Made by a program: the position numbers and the translations under genes | In this document: positions 31,460-43,951 of the stretch, in pieces | Layout: the number at the start of each line of letters is the position of its first letter | How positions within the stretch are numbered: position 1 is the stretch's first letter | Source of the DNA: Oxyruncus cristatus | Taxonomy: Eukaryota; Chordata; Aves; Passeriformes; Cotingidae | Assembly: GCA_013399855.1 (NCBI GenBank) | Contig: VXAY01002358.1 | Span: forward strand, 460,211-524,210 | DNA: 64,000 nt | Direction: 5' to 3' | The notes under the pieces: generated by a model | The model's input: the letters and a program-made list of their open reading frames with translations, nothing else | What the model was told of the DNA's origin: nothing | Database searches by the model: none

Positions 31460-34400
31460 AAGAATTTCTTTTCCTGCTCAACTTCTCTCTGCCTCACTCC
31501 CCTTCACAGGTCTAGAGTCAAAAGAAAAGGGTTCAAATTAATCAGATGTTTAAAATATCACCATCTATCTCAGGGACAGAATTTATCATTCATACTGCTC
31601 CGGATTATATCTGTTGTCTTCCTTGCTTATTTCTTTGCGACTGTGTTCATTCATTTCATCCGTATCAGGGTTATGGTGTTCAGTGATGAAACAAGCCAAA
31701 CATTACAACTGCTCCAGTCCAGCTGAAAGCAAATTAATTGGGCAGGTGAAGTCCAGTGTTTCTTTTCCCTGAAATCAAGGGGGTCTGGATCTAAATACCA
31801 CAGCTCTTGACTCTGCAGGTACAAAATGTGCATCCATTTTTAGACACTGAATCTTGTGCCTTGTAGGTGAGCAGGATAGATGTTTTCTCCATGGTATACG
31901 AGCTCTTAGTCTGCAGCTGTGCAGGCCTGGATTCAGTGACTCTGAAACTGCTTTCTGGTCCTGCCTCTCATGGACCTGCCCAAAAGACCAAACTCAATGG
32001 GAAAGTTACTTCCAGTTTTCACTGATGCTGAAAACTGTCATGTTGAATAATAGCAAGGAGACCTTTGAATAAACCTACTACCCAGGATGAGATTTAGGAG
32101 ACAAAAGCATCAAGATTACTTGCCCTTCCTCCCTTGCAAGCACAATCTTCAGTTGCTGCTCATATCAGGAAGAAGGTGAAGACAATGCTCTTTGGGTGCA
32201 CATGCGCATTAGGTTGGCATTGATCAGGATTCATCACATGCAATTGTACAGAAATTATAATTGTGACTCTTGGGTTTGTTGTTTTGTTTGGGGTTTTTCT
32301 TTTTTCCAAATACATAATATTGATTGTTTTAAAGAAAGACATACAAACCTCTTCCCTTGTTTAGAAAATAGTTTAAGTGTAGTTTAGGTTAATTTTTTGC
32401 TTCCTGCTTGGTTAGCAGAGCCCCTAACCAGACCCAGGAATATTCGGGGTCATAGACACTTGAGGGCAGCCAGAAAGCTACAGCTCTGCAGCCTGGCTTG
32501 GTTTTGTCCTTTGAGAAACTGTCTAGAACAGAAGCATCGTTGTCCCTTGCAAAGGGATTCACACTTGTTGGTAACCTACATGACAGAGAGAAATGATGAG
32601 CTGGTGGTAAAAATCATTCTTGTGGCCTTTCCTACTTCATATGGAAGAACTAATGAAGTTGGAAGAATCAAAGTATGTGGTTATAACTCAAAAAATTTTC
32701 TTCTGCTCTCCTTCCCTGTACTGCCATCCCCTCTTGGCTTGGCCAGCTGCTCTCTGGGATCAACCTGCCTCTCCCTCATATCGGTACATCAGCGTGCTCT
32801 GTCACAAGAAGAGTTTAAACCTATGTGTTTGAAAGGGAGTCTGGTTTGGTATGGCTCTGTGAAGGTGGATGCAGGAGCTTGCCTTGTGTTTCTTGTGTGG
32901 TGTTCCATGATACAGCATTAACAATATTAGGGTAATTTTAATGTTGAAAGGCAGTTCCGCCTCATTAATTCTTGCTATATTTAGAAATTCATACCAGCCA
33001 AAGTGTTTGAAGGATCAGTCAATCAAGCTGTTCTCTTCTCCTTCTTCCCCTCTAACCTTATAATTCCCTGCCTTTCCTTGGCTAAACTCCTTATGCTCCA
33101 AGCAAGCTGGGAAGCAAAACAGGGGCTCATCTGAAAGGGACAATCTTTTGGCCTAAATTTCAGTATGCCTTTCCTGTAACTGGAGCTGGGGGAGGAACAG
33201 ATCTGCTATTCAAGTTACAAGCTTATGCAACATCACAGTAAGCTTGCCATGATCCTTCAGCAAAGAGTATGCAGCCATAGTTTAATATTTACAGCCTATA
33301 CAAAAGTACAGGGAAAATAATTTAATTTAAAATGCAACAAAGGAGAAATAGGACATATTTCTGCTGTTCCCTTCTTTGCTGGTTCATAGACCAGCCACTG
33401 TGGTATGAGAGACGTCTTCATCTGAGCCTTCTGCTTTTCTTTCAAAATGAAAACCATAAAGCTATTCTGTGCTCCTTTTCTGCCTCCTAATGCTATTTCT
33501 TTAGAAACAGGTTTTCTCCTCACAAGGCTAGGTCAAATGGTTTTGATATGTGGGCTTTTACACTGGTACCTGAGGGAAAATGCATTCGTTTGTTTTCATA
33601 CACTGATATATTGGCAGTGATCGCATTTTGGATATACAAGCTATTCCCTGCTTCCACCTGCACTGTGAGAATTTTTGAGTATAATAGCTGGTGAAATTAG
33701 TATCTTGAGGTACTATTAGGAAACATGAAAATAATTAGCAGTGCAATTGCCATGACTCTCATGTGACCTGTGGAGTTTAATATTTTTAGCTTGTACGGAC
33801 TTGATTCACTGTACATAAGTACATTTGCCTGTAATTATTAGGCACATGAAACAGAAACTCTTGTCGTCTGCACACAAGAATGACGTTTTCCCTTCTCTCC
33901 AGGTTGATGGAAGGTAGCCAGTTCAGGAGCTGTGGACTTCGGCATATCTGTATTTCATATTAAATTTGTTTATTCCTATAAGCTTGTAGGTGTCCAGCGT
34001 CGTTCTCCTGAGCAGCACTGTGCATGAAAACAGACAGGCAAAGGTTCCCAAGTTTCCTTATACACACAGAACCAGAGCAGGCAAACAAGATTGGGATTAA
34101 TCAAGTTTTATCTTGAATTTGCTGCAAGGGAAGAAAATATTACTGCTGTGTCAGAGCGCTCAGGGGGAGCTGCCACACCTCAGAGATGGCAGGACCTCAG
34201 AAATAGATAAACTGAAGTTTGTGTTGCTACCGCTTGTGCTATACCTGTTCTGCATATGAATGGAAAGCTTGAGTCGTTGCACTTATTATTTTGGCACCCT
34301 CCTTGCATTTAAATAATACTTTGTCAAGCCTTTCAGCTTTTTAAAATATAGTCATTGCTGTTCTCCAAGTGGCTAAGGGATACAGGGGAAGAGATGCCTC

Positions 34401-37400
34401 TTCCAGCCAGTTTTTTGTCTCAGTATTTCGAGGTTGTACTGGCACAAGCACTGAACAAATAAATATTTGTTCTTTCAGAAGTAGACTCACTGGTTATGGT
34501 CTTTCTCTTGTCCTTGCTGGAGTCTTTAAGGAGAAGTCAGTGAATGAGGAGTCAGTCTGGCCTTTGTGGTTATGGCCTGACCTGGCCACCTTTGTGTTAC
34601 GAGGATTCAGCTGTCCAGTGATGCCGTAGATGCTCTCCAGCCCTGAAAACCGTCACATCTCTTATAAATGACTCATACCAACCATCCAATATGCAAACTG
34701 GCTCTCTCAAAAAGCTGAAAGTGAGGACATTACCAATATTCTAAAGTGATAATATTCAGAGTGTGGGTTTTATTGAAAGGGAAATAACCTACACAGTCAG
34801 TCCTTGGCCCACATACAGTTCACTGGAGATATTTCTGATGTTCCGAATCTGGCATATTTGCATTATATTCTGTCCCATAAATAATTGTTCTGTAACAACT
34901 CAGGGTAGTTACAAATGTGTGCTCATATGTTTCCAGTGTTTCCCTACAGAAGGTTAGGAGACCTCACATATTTTTAGTAAAGGCTGTAATATTTTCCTTC
35001 CTCATAAATATTTTATTTAAGTTTGCTTAATGGGTGCATGAGCTTACTTTTATCTATATTCTGTTAACTCAGGCTTGACAAAAAAGGTCTTCATTGACTT
35101 AGGTCTGGAAAGCATTTGCTATATGAGCAACATTTATTATATAAAGTAATTTGAGGTCCATCCTTGCTTTATCAAGAAACACATTCAAACAGCTTAAGGG
35201 GTCTGGAAGTTAATCCGTCTGCATCTCATGATGCAAATACTGAAGGAGAAAGGTTAACTCAGTAGTGGCTGTGGTTTGTAGGCAGCTATAAATTTAAGAG
35301 TTCACATCTAGATACTCCTTGCAATACAGCAACCCCAGAAATGTTTTCTTCAACAGTATTGTTAATGGAAAAACCCAACCAGACCTGCAGTCATAACTGT
35401 GAAATAATGGGAGATTCCTAGAAAACTGTATTAAGGCCTAGAGTTTTCAGCTGTCAAATCCAGGCACAGCTGGGGGTTGGGTGAAAGAAATGCAGTTAAG
35501 CCTGAACTTAAGCATGGGCTTTCTCAGAGGGTCACCCAGCTGTTGTGAGTAAATCAACACCAGAGCAGTTTTTAAAGCAGCTGGATGGCATTTAATTAGG
35601 AGCTGATTGTTGCAATGTTCACAATGAACTTCTTCCAATTCCATTGTTCAATAAAAATCTCAGCTGCACTCATGGTAATGGCAATGTAACATGTTGTTGG
35701 TTAGTGATATGAGGCCTGACTTTAATTCATTTTTTCAGCTTTCCTGATTCCATTAGTCAAAACCAAAACAAAGGTGTAATTATTGGGATACAAGGTTCTT
35801 TGCATTGATATAATTTATTTCTCCACATACAGTAAATATCAGCCAAGTGAGGACGAGCTACCTCAAAGATGAATCAAAGGATAGAGTTACAAAGACACTG
35901 GTCTTTTGGTTTAGACTTTTGAACAGCTTCAATCCAAGTGGTAATGGTTTTATCAGTCAGGTTAAAACGTGTATTATTGTTAATGGAGTTAGCTGGGATC
36001 CTTTCAGCCACACCAGTACCTGACGTACCTGTCAGAGTTATTGGAACAAAGATTTGTACTGCAGGTGGGGATTCATCTCCCCTTGCTTCAGGCATCTAAA
36101 AATGTGCTTCTGATCAAGGTTAGGCATCAGGCTCTCCTCTGCAGTTGATGCAGAGAGAGAAAGTATGAGCGGGGACAATTCCACAGTTCTGAATTCTGAC
36201 AATTCTAAATGTCTTACAAAGGACAATTATTCCCACTTTCCTCAGACAGATGTCTTAAAACAGACTAGTGGATGAGGTGACTTCCCTTGTTCTGCTGATG
36301 CAGCTATAGGTAGTTCTTGGAATCTGCCCCAAATATAGGCTAAGTTTAATAAACAACCTGACTATAGCATTAAGAAATCTTTGGACTGCCTGACTCAGGC
36401 ATGAACAATGTCTCAGGCTTTTGAGGCAGGATGACACTTGTGCTGATCTCGTACAAAGTCACAATTCCTGGTGTTGGGCACTAAGTGCCTTGAGCATCAC
36501 TTTAGAGAGAGCTGGCCCCATCAGTGACGGTCAATAGCGCATCCACATCTCTGCATACTTAATCTTATTCAGGATGTTAGAAATGACAGTGAGGAAAGTC
36601 ACGTACCTGTTCCCTGGTGTAGGAGCTGGGGAACTAGCTTGTGTCTTTTGCTTTCTCTTGTTTTTTTTATTTTATTCTCATCTTCCCACCCTACACACTC
36701 GACTGATGCTGAATACAGCCCATCCCTTGGGGAATGTAACTTTCATTTTTAGTAGGGAAATGGTCTTGCAATCATAAAAAATTGATGGCTGTCTGAAGTA
36801 GAAATTAATCTTGCTTGAGAACTGCATCATTAACCTACAGCAAAACGTACACATTACGGACACTTTTATAAATGGGAGAGACTGTAGACTTCAGTTTCTA
36901 ATTTCCTTCTTGCGGAGGCTCATAAAAATCAGAGGGAAAACACTGCTTTTGACATGTTGCCCTGCCAGACCTCTCCACTTCTGTAGTTCCTTTCAGAAGA
37001 AGGATGGTTGTCTGTGGCCATGCCACTGGACTAGGACAGAAGAGAGACCTTTTTGCTGTTCCTTTGTCAGGTGGCTGACTTTGGCATCTTTGTAGTGATG
37101 CCAGATGTTGTGAGAAGTACCTATCACCATGTGCAGCAGCCCAGAGCTGGGTGCAAGCAGTCTGTAAGGCTCAGTGGTGTTCCCAGCTGGGAACTCAGGC
37201 ATGAAATGCTCAGCCTGTCAAGCTTTGGTCACCAGATACCTTGACTGGCCCTGGACACCCAGGAAAATATTGTTTCTCACCCTTCAAAAGTTTCTGAGAT
37301 GCTCTTCAACTGGGGTGTTATATTTCCTGTCTGACCCTCTCAGCCCTCACAGAAGGCATTTGCCAACTCAATCACCTCAGTCAAATAACTTTGTGAGTGG

Positions 37401-40400
37401 CACCCATGGTGTGACCTGAAACAGTAGGTGTGTCCTGAGCCTCATGTGAGGTCATGTCATTAAGAAGGGAACAAAAGGTGGGGGACATCCAACACAATGT
37501 TGGGTTTTCCCTGCATCGCACTTACTGTAAGCTGTGGTTTAATATCTTCACCCACAGCAACAGATAAACAAGAATGTTTCTGTGTATTTCAAGTGAAAGG
37601 CATCAGTTTAAAAAAAAAAATCACCATTTCATGCATCCCACTTCTTGGGTGTGTTCAATCCATTTCAGTAGTACAGTGGCAGAGACATGGCTAAATTTGT
37701 CCAGCTATGAATGCTCCCTGAGATGATCCCATAGCTTTGAAAGGGAGGGACCTGAAGGTCACAGCTAGCAACCTGACTCTTGGTTACTCCTAAATACAGG
37801 GGAGTAAGGATTGCTTTAGAGGAATCTTGCAAGTTAGAGATAAAAATGGAAAAGATTCCAGTCTGTGGCAAAAGAGGAATTTTATTACAGCTGGGTACCT
37901 TAAGCAGCACAATTTGTTGCCTATTTTTCAGAGACAGCAACATTGGTTGGAACTGAAAAGAGTGAAAAGCAGTAGCTGAAATCTTGCTGTCAACAAACAT
38001 CTTGTTGATCTGTGTGCATGTGTCATTTATAGGTGTTTCCTGATAAGACACAATCTGCTTGCTCCTCTTGTAGTTGAAAAATGATAGCAACAGTACTCCG
38101 GTTATGCTGTATCCTTATATATTTTTAAAACACATAGGTGAGTGGACCAAAAAAAAATTTTCCAGGGTCTGTTGAGAGCTTGTAATTGAATGTCTTATTT
38201 CTCAAGCATACTCCTAAAATTTCCGTTCCTCCTTGTACGTTCACTATGGAAATTAATTTGGTACAGAAAGGTTATTCTTGGCAAAACAGAGATTTGTCTT
38301 TGGGAAGTTTCATAGTGCAACCAGTCACTAAAACCAGACTTTGCTGTCCCAGCAGCATACATGTAAACAACTGGCAGTGAATAGAGAGCTTAGAAATATC
38401 CCTCTTCCTAGTTTTTATTTTTTTTGTTTAGAAAACAAACAAACTGGAAAGATTTCTTTGCTCAGGAAAGGAGAGGACTGAAAGTTCTACTGATAGCTGA
38501 GCTTAGCACTGGTAGGAAATGCGTGAATTACATTCAGTCCTACTAAACCCTGTGTACCTGATGTACAGAAGCCTGCTATTTAGCTGGACCACTCCTAAGC
38601 TCCAGGATAAATGTATTTTCCTTACACCCCCAGCTTGCCCTCTTTAACCACTGACATATGTGTCTTAAGGGACTTACATGTTAAAGGAAGAATCCTACAA
38701 GGTTGTGTGTGCCAGTAAACAGAAGGGAGGACATTTTGGGCCCCAGGTCCACCCAAGAGTCCTCACAAGCTCTGAGTGTTGGATTCAGGGTTTGGCTGGA
38801 CCCACATGTCAGCACCACTGCTGTTTGAGGCTTGTTTGTTTGGGAGAGTCACCGTGAAAGAAAGTAAAGCTGTGAACTTTCAGCATCCACTTTGTTCTGC
38901 ACTCACGTGCTGTGCAAGCTCTGTGTGTGCTCTGTGTGTGGGAGGCAGGTTACTTTGCTCCTCGTTCACTTCCAGCTCAACCATGTTGGGAGTTAATAGG
39001 CTGTGCACTGTAATGCACCGTCTTGCTTGCTGCTCACAAACTTCTTTGGAGGTGTGCTGAAGGTAATATGCTCATCCTCTGCCCGGGCCGAAGTGCCTGT
39101 TCCCAGCATGTGCTTGTCAGGAATATTCTGGAGTCCTGCTGTGTGCCTGAAGGTTGTGAGGACTACAATAACACAAACTGCAGTGGACGACTAGGGCTTT
39201 TCTCTCAGGCTGGACACTGACCTGCTGGGTGACTGTGGACTGTTATCTCATCCCACCACTTTACTTTGCCTTGTCTTGATCTGTCTTGTCTATTTAGCTC
39301 TTAAGTGCTGTAAGGAATAATAAATATTTTTAATCAAGTAATTCTGAACAATGAAAAATATTTTTCGATTTGTTAGTAAGGGAGGACATTTCCTCTTTGG
39401 AGCAAACTAAATTGTTTTTAACTATATATTACTAAAGTTCTATATATGCATCAGAAATGGACCCAGCCATCTTGAAGGTTAGTGTCAAAGCTGTGCTGAG
39501 AAGACATGTCACATGTCACCTGAACAGAGGGAAAAGCCCTGAGTTTGCATGCTGTGGGTTTTCTCCCATTCGTCTCTGCTTTCAAAGCAGCTGAGGACAT
39601 CTGAAGCTGAGCTTAACTTCTGCATTTAACAGGCTTTGCACTCTGCATCTCTGTAAATCATCATCCGAAATTCCCATCCCAAGGAAACTTAGAGGTGAGC
39701 CCAGAGGATTGTCATCTCCATAGGGATGGGTCAAGTGCTTTTGGGTTCGCTGTTCCCCACTGCACCCATTCTCCAGGTCCTAAATATAACAAGAGAATTA
39801 TTATTCCTCTTTTATTTTGAGACAGATCCTGCCATCTTTCAGCAGCAATACAAGCTCCACAATCGGACCATGGTAGAAGTCCTACCTGGGTCAAATCTAC
39901 GGTAAATGGCAAGTTAGAGGATCCTGACTGTCCAGCCTGGTGACATACTCTGGAGAGTGAATAACTTTGCTGTTGTCAAGGGGGGCTTCTATATTGCAGA
40001 CAAATAGCTGCTAGAAACCAAACTGGGACCAAGCCAAAAATAACTTTTGGAGGTTTAAGAAAGTATGTCAGGATTTTGCCCTATGAACCTTAACAAGAAA
40101 GAGAAAACTCCTTTACCTCGCTCTAGATGGAAGCTTATTTTTCTTGTTACAAATTAAATAACAATGACAGAAGAAAGTATAGTGAGTTATTAGAGCTGGT
40201 AGCTCAGTCTGACCTTTCCACTCCAAAATCTAATCCCAAAGAACCAGGGTTCCTGGAAATCTAATTTTGCCTTCGAGGCTGATTAATTATTTGATCATGC
40301 AAGTGTTGGCCAGCCAAACAGCTTACCTTTCCTGCATGGCTGCTGTTCCAGTAAACAATGTAGCCTCAGAGAACCCTCAGTTTAGAGTTTAAACTGAGAA

Positions 40401-43144
40401 GCTGTAGAGAATTTCACACATTATAGTTGGATTCACCCTCACACCTGTTTCTTAAGCAAAAATAGGTGTCTGTATAAACACAAAGAAACAGAGAGCTTTT
40501 GGAGGGATGGGGTGTTATAAACAGCTATTTAGATTCCTGGTGATATGATAGAAATATTTGTGTGGTAGATATTTTACATAGCATCCCTTGGTTCTAAGCA
40601 ATGTATATTTGGGACCTACAACCACTCAAAATGTCTTGGTGACAGGATGGCAAAGCCAAGTAGCTCCAAGTGCTGAAGGGAAAAGGCAATTTAGGCACAG
40701 GTCACTGCCAGGAGACCTCCGCTACATCTCTAACACAGTGAGAATAAGGCAGAGCATGAATCTGGGGGCCAGGGTAGGCCAGTGATTCTGGCAGCAGAAG
40801 CTGCCACTTGCTCTCTTCCTCCCGCTGTCAAGGTTTCAGACTAGAAGCAGTCCCTGCACCAACCTTGAGGAGTCCTCCACATGGGAGCTGGGCCATGCAG
40901 GTAAGATGGGCTACTGTGCTTGCAGTCTGCAGGCACTCAGCCTATCCTGCAAATGCACAGGCTTGTGAAAATTTTATCATGTCTTCCTCAAAGTGTGTAA
41001 CACTGGGTGAAATGGCAATTTTTTTACTTGGCATCATGGTTTTTTGCCAATGGAAAAGCACAGAAATAGGTATATCATGCATTTGACATCCTTACAGGTT
41101 TTGTGCCCGGAAGTTTTGCCAAGTGGCATTTGAAAATTTTAACTATTTGTTTGGAGTTTTGAGATGACCATTATCCTTGGTGGATGCAAGACCGTGCACC
41201 ACTACTGGCCACACCACTTAGATGTGCTTATTTCTGTCCCAGGAATTGTGCTTAGACATCTAGAAATACTTTTCCCTGAATGATAGTGAAGTACTGGGAT
41301 AGATTATCCAGGAAAAGCCACAGTATTATCTTCAGGGCTGGAAAAGTCTTTAAGAAACCTCTAGAAAACTGTCAGTCAAGCATGGCATATACCAAGTTCA
41401 TTCCTGCAAGAATCAGGTCCTTTCCAGCTCTGCATTTGTGAACTGTATGTACAAAAAATTTCCAGAGCAATGTGGGCATAACCACTGTAGCATTGGCATT
41501 TGCCCGGTAGCCTGCCTGCATATAAAATATTCTCTGGCAAGAAATGGCAATCCTGAAAAAACCTCCTACTTTTCAGAATAACCCTCTTTGTAACTTGACC
41601 CATCCCTCTCGATGGCATTTCTTCATTTCTGCTGAGACAAGAGCTCATCTGTAATTCTCAGTAGAAGTTTACATTATAAATGCTTCCATCCCCCCTGCCA
41701 AAAGGTAAAGGTGGAAACAGCAAACTGGTTGAGAAAGCGATTTTGTGTTTCTCTGTATGGTAACGTGGTTTGGAGAATATTCTGTTTATGAAGAGGGCTT
41801 TCTCTCAAAGGGGAATATCTGCCAGGGAGAAAAGAATACTCTGGTGTGGGTTTCTCCCTCACCCCTTTCTGTGTCCTGAAGCCTTTACATATCAGTTGTC
41901 CATTTCCCCGTTTACTCCTCTCTATTTGTGGCTTATGAGCAAATCTTGCTCATATGCTCTGAGCTCAAGTTCAGTGTAGCAGAACAAAAAGCTCGAGCAC
42001 AGACTTGAGACACTCCTTATCTTATGCATCTCTTCCTGATCTCTGCAATGATCCTCTGACAAAAATGCAAACAAGAAAACATTTTCAAAGAATTTGTAGT
42101 GTCTGGGGTAAAGAATTTCCAACCAACCCGCTCATCCCTGTCAAAACTCCCCCCCAAAAAAGGCACATGGATGATCCTATTTAATTTACTAATACAAGAG
42201 AAAGTTTACTCTGAAATTACAGAGAATACCAGCTATTTCCTTTTTCCTGTACACGTGGCAGGAAGCCCCTTCTCTCTGAAGTAATGGGACAGAGCCCGTT
42301 GAAGGGTTTGGTAAGAGCCTTTGGTGGGGAGCAGCAGAAATGTGATGTAGTAGTCTACTCAGGTCAAGGTCTGGTTTTAAAATTGAGGCAAGCATAAGAT
42401 CACTGATGCTGCACCAACTCTGAGATGCTCTGGTGTGACAGCAAGGACCGTCTGAGTGTATTTGTCCATGAAAAATGACAAAAATAAAAGACAGGATAGA
42501 AGAAGATTTTACTGCAAAGCTTTATTTATACAGACATGGTCACCCTCTGCACAGCGTCGTTAGACCACTGCTTTAGCAGCTTCAGCCTTTGTCCAGATGG
42601 AAAAAAGCCCTCAGGTCTTCACTTCTGTAAAATACTACTTTTGTAAAGTAAGCAAAGCTCCTGTATCCCTGGAACAAGCTTCAGGTTGTGGATAATTATT
42701 TCAGGAAGGAGGGAGGTGAAAGCAGGTGAGATTAATTTTTTTTTATTTCTTCCCTTTTTCATTCTTTCATTCTTTTTGCCCAGCAGCTCAGATTTCAGGA
42801 AAAACCTTCTCATGAACTACACCAAAGTACTTGCTCTTGTCTCTTCTTCTTGGTGGTGGGACTCACGTGAGTTCATCACAGAACAAGACACCAGTTGCAC
42901 TCAACTGCCGGTCGCCCCTGACACGCTGGTTATCTCACACCGATGACTGCCCAGGAGCAGAGGGTGCCCAGCACTTCCTTCCCGCAGGCCTTTCTCCCCC
43001 AGCTGTGTGACATCCCTACCTGGAGCCACCTGGTGACGTAAGTAACCCCGCTCCTGCAAGAGGCTGGTGGCAGACTTGCCATGGCTGCCTCCACCTGGAG
43101 TGGGGTGTTGGATGTCCTGATTTGGAAGTTATCCACAGGGATAA
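31460..43144. other. Intergenic, largely featureless
   Basis: This is nearly 12 kb of unique-looking, moderately AT-rich DNA. A G/T mosaic lies at 32270-32306. A stretch at about 39215-39330 has a tgtctatttag and a closing AATAAATA that faintly resemble old LINE 3' tails. ORFs such as 32397-32921 (174 codons) have no motif, no conserved start context and no splice logic. Confidence 0.45.
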
Positions 43145-43550
43145 CAGGAGTCCAACTCCTAACCCTGCACACGACAGCCCCAAAAATCACACCATGTGCC
43201 TGAGAGCACTGTCCAAACACTTACTAAACTCAGGCAGGCTTGTGGGCTGTGTGCCACTGCCCAAACACCCCCTGGGTGGAGACCCTTTTCCTAATATCCA
43301 CTAAACCTCCCCTGACACAGGTTCGAGACGTTCCCTCGGGTCCTGTCACTGGTCACTACAGAGAATAGGTCAGTGCCTGCCTCTTCTCTTCCCTTCCCAA
43401 GAAAGTTGTGGACTGCTATGAGGTCTCCCCTCAGCCTCCTCTTCTCCGGGCAGAACAGACCAATAGACTTCAGCCGCCCCTCGTATGGTTTCCTCCTCTA
43501 GACCCTTCCCCGTCTTCATGGCCCGCCTTTGGACGCTCTCCAAGAGCTTT
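43145..43550 (-). mobile_element. CR1 LINE fragment, antisense
   Basis: The minus strand of CR1 is recognisable by its phrases ccctcgggtcctgtcactgg (43334-43353) and atgaggtctcccctcagcct (43419-43438), and by ctttggacgctctccaagag near the right end. These are reverse complements of the ORF2 C-terminus and 3' UTR. Neither the terminal 8-bp repeat on the left nor the 5' part on the right is present. The right end abuts a CpG island. Confidence 0.9.
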
Positions 43551-43554
43551 ACCC

Positions 43555-43790
43555 CTCCGTCAGCCCGCGCCCGGTGCTGCTGGAGGTGCTCCCGGCTCCG
43601 TCCCCTCAGCGCGGCGGGACGGGCCGCGCCTGCAGGGCCCCTCCGCGCCGCCAGGTGGCGCCGCCACCGCGCGGGCCCGGCGCGGGGCCCCCCGAGCGCT
43701 CCCGGATCCCGCAGCCGGGAGCGGCTCCTGCCGCGCCCCGCGGTGGCCGTCCTGTCAAACCGGGGTTAACGGCCGCTCCGGCGGATTCTG
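43555..43790. promoter_or_regulatory. Compact CpG island
   Basis: About 38 CpG dinucleotides fall within roughly 235 bases of very GC-rich DNA, sharply bounded on the right by AT-rich sequence and on the left by the CR1 fragment. No TATA box is seen. It could be an unannotated promoter, an insulator, or an unmethylated spacer. Three overlapping + frames through it are compositional artefacts. Confidence 0.7.
43648..43661 (+). promoter_or_regulatory. CTCF-like motif in CpG island
   Basis: CCGCCAGGTGGCGC matches the vertebrate CTCF core (CCASYAGRKGGCRS) at 13 of 14 positions, with G in place of A at position 3. The sequence is partly palindromic (GGTGGCGCC and GGCGCCACC overlap), so orientation is tentative. 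Confidence 0.45.
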
Positions 43791-43909
43791 ACTCGTGGGT
43801 CTATCGATTTTATTTTATGCAAACGTGTGTACTTCCCTTTGACACTGGAAAATCTCGAGTTCCACGTAATCTTAGGAGCTGATGCAGTGATTCAAGAAGA
43901 GCTATGTTT

Positions 43910-43911
<2 letters not shown>

Positions 43912-43949
<38 letters not shown>
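43912..43949 (+). repeat. (AC)19 microsatellite
   Basis: A perfect AC dinucleotide array of 19 units lies 120 bases after the CpG island. Confidence 0.98.

Positions 43950-43951
<2 letters not shown>

Noticed and set aside
32397..32921. 174-aa + strand ORF
   Set aside because: It has no recognisable domain, no exon-like borders and ordinary intergenic composition.
39215..39330. Possible L3/CR1-like old LINE tail
   Set aside because: Only the phrase tgtctatttag and a closing AATAAATA resemble such tails. That is too little to call.
43408..43882. Three overlapping + strand ORFs rich in Pro, Ala and Arg
   Set aside because: They read through antisense CR1 and the CpG island in all three frames at once, which reflects GC composition rather than coding.
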